Positions 7,629 to 9,881 of a DNA stretch of 9,881 bases are shown piece by piece (within the stretch, counting starts at the first letter, position 1; each line of letters begins with the position of its first letter). The stretch lies in NCBI GenBank assembly GCA_027297025.1, contig JAPUIM010000352.1, forward strand, positions 1 through 9,881, in the 5' to 3' direction. The position numbers were made by a program, and so were the translations under genes. The notes beneath the pieces were generated by a model. It was given only the letters and a program-made list of their open reading frames with translations. It was not told where the DNA came from and made no database searches. This stretch comes from Bacteroidota bacterium (lineage in GTDB: Bacteria; Bacteroidota; Bacteroidia; Cytophagales; Cyclobacteriaceae).

Positions 7629-7874
7629 ATGTCTATGAGAAAGTTATTAATGATGATGGTAGTTATAACTTACCTGATGATGATGGGTATCTCTTGCTCC
7701 CAGCATTCACATGATGAGAAAACCCACACTCATGAGCAAGAAGCTGGTCACTCCCATGATGACCAACAGGAGCATTCTCATGAAAATGGTGATCATCATG
7801 ACCATGAACAAGAAGAGTTTGTAGCGGGTGATAGTACTGACCATGTACATGACGGAGTAGCAGGACACCCTTGA
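7629..7874 (+). CDS. Tiny His-rich lipoprotein, divergent from the metal efflux operon
   Basis: I choose the ATG at 7629, which gives 81 residues. The open frame extends to a GTG at 7572, but that would put 19 polar or mixed residues ahead of the signal peptide; an ATG at 7635 is also possible. The signal is unusually Met-rich (KLLMMMVVITYLMMMGISC), with Cys23 as the likely lipidation site, although Gly-Ile-Ser-Cys is a weak lipobox. The 58 residues after the cysteine contain 14 histidines among Asp, Glu and Gln. The unit HSH[DE] occurs three times (26-29, 41-44, 49-52), plus HTHE and HHDHE. No fold is expected; it looks like a flexible metal-binding tether on a membrane. Its position beside the pump operon suggests joint control by metal. 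It is unlike any named family I can identify. Confidence 0.75.
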   Translation: MSMRKLLMMMVVITYLMMMGISCSQHSHDEKTHTHEQEAGHSHDDQQEHSHENGDHHDHEQEEFVAGDSTDHVHDGVAGHP

Positions 7875-7961
7875 TAGGTTCAAAGGCCTCACCCGGTTTT
7901 ACCAAACCACAAACAAATTTCTTTCAGATCTTACTCTACTTGTAGGCCTAACCAAAGTCCA

Positions 7962-8351
7962 TTAAACTTTGACTTCAAGTTTGCTGTTGAGTAAACCAAC
8001 CTGTAGCTCCAACCTCTTGATCTCCCTGATGACGGCATTCTTATCCATTTGCATCCAGTGAAACAACTTTAGCATGCTGGTAGCCAGAAGGAAAAAGAAT
8101 GCACCGGCGCCCCAAATTATGGTCAAGCGTAGATCTTCAGCTCCAAGAAACTGAACCGCACAGTAGACAGCCAATGCAAATAAAATAACCATTATCACCA
8201 TGGTCATTATGGTTAACCACTTCAGTCTTCCTTTGAACAAGCCACCCACCATTTCCGGTAAAGTTTGTTCCCCAAGTTCATCATAAAACTTAGCCTCCTC
8301 CTCGCTCAACGCTTGGCGGATCATGTCATCAATTTCTTCATAATTTTTCAT
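7962..8351 (-). CDS. DUF6768 family membrane protein, partner of the ECF sigma factor (possible anti-sigma)
   Basis: This 129-residue protein has a soluble N-terminus, two membrane helices (about 44-69 and 76-97) and a C-terminal amphipathic stretch. It shows the pattern I know from DUF6768: an acidic start (IDDMIRQALSEEEAKFYDELGE), the block EMVGGLFKGR at 33-42, the helix pair, then MDKNAVIREIKRLELQV at 102-118. Its ATG at 8351 lies inside the end of the sigma gene, a 14-base overlap in another frame, so the two are almost certainly translated together. That arrangement is usual for a sigma factor and its membrane-bound inhibitor. However, the sequence has no zinc-binding anti-sigma motif (HxxxCxxC), and its N-terminus is short for the usual anti-sigma domain. 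Regulation of the sigma factor is therefore inferred from position only. Confidence 0.8.
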   Translation of the reverse strand: MKNYEEIDDMIRQALSEEEAKFYDELGEQTLPEMVGGLFKGRLKWLTIMTMVIMVILFALAVYCAVQFLGAEDLRLTIIWGAGAFFFLLATSMLKLFHWMQMDKNAVIREIKRLELQVGLLNSKLEVKV

Positions 8352-8901
8352 AATTCATTTTGTTTAAGTTCTTTTTAAGATGTTCACGTGCATGAAATAA
8401 CCTCGATTTAACTGTTCCCACAGGAAGAGACATTATTTTTGCTATTTCCCGAATAGTCTGGTTATTGAGGTAAAACATAGATAATATGATTCTTTGATCG
8501 TTAGGTAATAGCTGCAATTGCTTTCTCATCATTTTGATCCTGTCCTCCTGACCCTCATCGTTGCCTGCAGTATGTTCCTTTTTAATCTCCTTTGAATTCT
8601 CCTCTTTCAAGCGGTTTTTTTCCCGTTCTCTTATCCAATCCACCGCTCGCCGGTATACGATTCGATATACCCAAACCCTGAAATGGGCTGGATCTTGTAT
8701 AGTATTAATTCCTCTGATGATGTGAGGCCAACACTCTTGGGCAATATCCTTGGCTGCTTCGCTGTCCCTTGTATGCCAATAGCCTTGTTTGAGAAGTTTG
8801 GGGTGCCAACTTTTTACCAACAGGTCCATGGCTTTTTTATCTCCTGTTTGGCACCTCAAAACCAACCATTCATCGAATATCTCGTTATGATTTTTTATCA
8901 T
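8338..8901 (-). CDS. ECF-type RNA polymerase sigma factor
   Basis: I start it at the ATG at 8901, giving 187 residues. The frame is open to a TTG at 8937, but the extra 12 residues are not typical of the family and that start would lie in the regulatory spacer. Residues about 25-95 form sigma region 2, with the DIAQECWPHIIRGI helix (52-65) and FRVWVYRIVYRRAVDWIRERE (74-94), which melts and binds the -10 element. An acidic/basic linker follows (95-122). Region 4 covers about 125-180: LQLLPNDQRIILSMFYL, then the helix-turn-helix QTIREIAKIMSLPVGTVKSRLFHAREHLK (148-176), which reads the -35 element. The short form without region 3 is diagnostic of ECF sigma factors. It overlaps the DUF6768 gene and diverges from an exported protein that may be in its regulon. 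Confidence 0.93.
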   Translation of the reverse strand: MIKNHNEIFDEWLVLRCQTGDKKAMDLLVKSWHPKLLKQGYWHTRDSEAAKDIAQECWPHIIRGINTIQDPAHFRVWVYRIVYRRAVDWIREREKNRLKEENSKEIKKEHTAGNDEGQEDRIKMMRKQLQLLPNDQRIILSMFYLNNQTIREIAKIMSLPVGTVKSRLFHAREHLKKNLNKMNYEKL

Positions 8902-9009
8902 TAATCTTATAGTCGTGAGAAATGGTGAAAGGTTCAAATTTTATTTTGAAATGTTTGAACTGTAATAAATCGGGAGATCTAAAGTCCCTTTTAAAAATTT
9001 TAAAAAACT
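8902..9009. promoter_or_regulatory. Divergent control region of the sigma gene and exported protein, with paired TTTGAAC boxes
   Basis: This 108-bp spacer has a perfect inverted repeat, GTTCAAA at 8932-8938 and TTTGAAC at 8954-8960, separated by 15 bases. On the plus strand GAAC is followed after 17 bases by TCTAAA (8978-8983), about 26 bases before the ATG at 9010; this resembles the GAAC -35 and TCTRA -10 of ECF promoters. On the minus strand GAAC (8935-8932) is followed after 17 bases by GACTATAA, very near the ATG at 8901. Both directions thus have a plausible ECF promoter, which would mean self-regulation. Bacteroidota ECF promoters are poorly defined, so this is a suggestion. Confidence 0.4.
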
Positions 9010-9789
9010 ATGGTTATAAAGGTTAAATTTTACCTACTTCTCCTATTCCTTTCCACCACCCTTCCGGTTGTAGCTCAGGATGTCAAAGAGGTTGAAGGGG
9101 ATGCAGCTTTTTTATTTGCCTACTCAGTTAAGGAAGGACAAATGAACAATTTTGTGGAGGGCTATAAAAAGCATTTACAGTGGCATATAGATACAAATGA
9201 CCCGCTTCCTTGGTATGCCTGGTTTGTTTTTACCGGAAATCGTTTGGGCCTGTTTATTGATGGTACATTCGGGATCTCCTTTGAGGCTTTCGATAACAGG
9301 GTTGCTCCAAGAGAAGATTATCAGGATTTTTTAAAAACCACGGCTCCTTTTGTAGACGCTGACTTCAGACAGGTCCTGCAGCTTAAACGAGATCTGAGTA
9401 CAATTTTTTTGCTGGAAGAACAAAAACCAACCAGCCAAATTGATATATTCCATATCGAACTTCATCAGGGAACTGAAGTCGACTTTGAAAAGCTAATCCG
9501 TGATATTGTTAGCAAAATCTCAAAAAGTAGTGAAAAGGTCAATTTTACTACTTATAAAATCCTCTCCGGCAGCGAACACCCAATGTATATAGTGATAGCC
9601 CCCAGAAATAATTTCAAGGATTTCAACTCCTCAACTACATTTAACTCCTTTACCGCCCTGATCACAAACTATCAGGATCCTGAACATGTAAACCAATACC
9701 TGGGAAAATTGAATAAAATTATAAAGAACACCTATACGGAAACCTGGAGATATCGCGTGGACTTAAGTGCATTTTCAAAGAAAGAATAA
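9010..9789 (+). CDS. Exported protein of unknown function, possibly two ferredoxin-like (alpha/beta-barrel) repeats
   Basis: The 259-residue protein has a clear signal peptide (MVIKVKFYLLLLFLSTTLPVVAQ, cleavage after AQ near residue 23), so it is periplasmic or secreted. I do not recognise a named family. The mature part seems to hold two similar halves. Each begins with a beta strand (AFLFAYSVKEGQ at 33-44; IDIFHIELHQGT at 143-154), followed by an amphipathic helix and a second beta strand (WYAWFVFTG, and YKILSGSEHPMYIVIAP). This beta-alpha-beta order recalls dimeric alpha/beta-barrel proteins such as the NIPSNAP or antibiotic-monooxygenase groups, but no catalytic residues can be named. The gene diverges from the sigma factor across a spacer with ECF-like promoter boxes, so it may be a target. 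The ATG at 9010 follows an A/T-rich stretch without a Shine-Dalgarno sequence, as is usual in this phylum. Confidence 0.7.
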   Translation: MVIKVKFYLLLLFLSTTLPVVAQDVKEVEGDAAFLFAYSVKEGQMNNFVEGYKKHLQWHIDTNDPLPWYAWFVFTGNRLGLFIDGTFGISFEAFDNRVAPREDYQDFLKTTAPFVDADFRQVLQLKRDLSTIFLLEEQKPTSQIDIFHIELHQGTEVDFEKLIRDIVSKISKSSEKVNFTTYKILSGSEHPMYIVIAPRNNFKDFNSSTTFNSFTALITNYQDPEHVNQYLGKLNKIIKNTYTETWRYRVDLSAFSKKE

Positions 9790-9881
9790 GATTATCCTCC
9801 TGTTTCTTCCTCGAAATCAAACTTTCAAAGCTAGCAATCATACCGAAAGGATATATAAAGGCAACGTCATCCCCTTCCTGA

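Noticed and set aside
7663..7905. Minus-strand His-rich frames opposite the small lipoprotein
   Set aside because: CAT and ATG are reverse complements, so a His-rich gene produces His- and Met-rich shadows on the other strand. These frames lack a better start or signal and overlap the gene fully.
7877..7953. Possible terminator between convergent genes (GGTT/AGGCCT with AGGCCT/AACC; also GGTTT-TACC-AAACC at 7895-7908)
   Set aside because: The first has a 54-base loop and a bulge; the second has only a 5-bp stem. Neither is followed by a T-run, so neither is a credible intrinsic terminator.
8683..8904. Plus-strand 73-codon frame opposite the sigma factor
   Set aside because: It is antisense to conserved sigma region 2 and has no recognisable motif.
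9728..9881. Minus-strand open frame entering from the right edge (QEGDDVAFIYPFG...)
   Set aside because: It would be the C-terminal 50 or so residues of an unseen gene and would overlap the 3' end of the exported protein by about 60 bases. No family signature is visible and the stretch is too short to judge.

Overview
The window looks like a chromosomal piece of a Bacteroidota genome, probably a Cytophagales- or Flavobacteriia-like organism. The reasons are low GC, few Shine-Dalgarno sequences, a LytS-type histidine kinase with the N-terminus typical of this phylum, an ECF sigma factor followed by a DUF6768 protein, and a CusA/CzcA-type metal efflux operon preceded by small His-rich proteins. 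No rRNA, tRNA, CRISPR array, insertion sequence or phage gene is visible. No gene is clearly broken; only the leftmost one is cut by the window edge.

Layout. Bases 1-184 (minus) carry the N-terminus of a membrane histidine kinase. After a 127-bp divergent spacer with two LytTR-like boxes, an exported PDZ plus alpha/beta-hydrolase protein runs to 1619 (plus). It ends 7 bp from the convergent 3' end of the main block, a minus-strand run from 7553 down to 1627. In transcription order this encodes a DUF4198 periplasmic protein, a small His-rich membrane or secreted protein, a periplasmic adaptor lipoprotein (MFP) and a 1032-residue HME-RND pump. A tiny His-rich lipoprotein (7629-7874, plus) diverges from the first gene of this run. 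The 75-bp spacer between them holds an inverted repeat whose arms lie 11 bp from each start codon.

A second minus-strand unit covers 8901-7962: an ECF sigma factor overlapping a two-helix DUF6768 membrane protein. An exported protein of unknown function (9010-9789, plus) diverges from the sigma gene, and the spacer has paired TTTGAAC boxes facing both ways. The last 92 bp hold nothing I can assign.

Working together (inference). The central genes form an envelope metal-handling module. His-rich proteins and the adaptor tails could bind a transition metal, probably divalent, in the periplasm and pass it to the RND pump. The outer-membrane channel is not in the window. The sigma/DUF6768 pair and its divergent exported neighbour look like a separate, self-regulated envelope-response unit.
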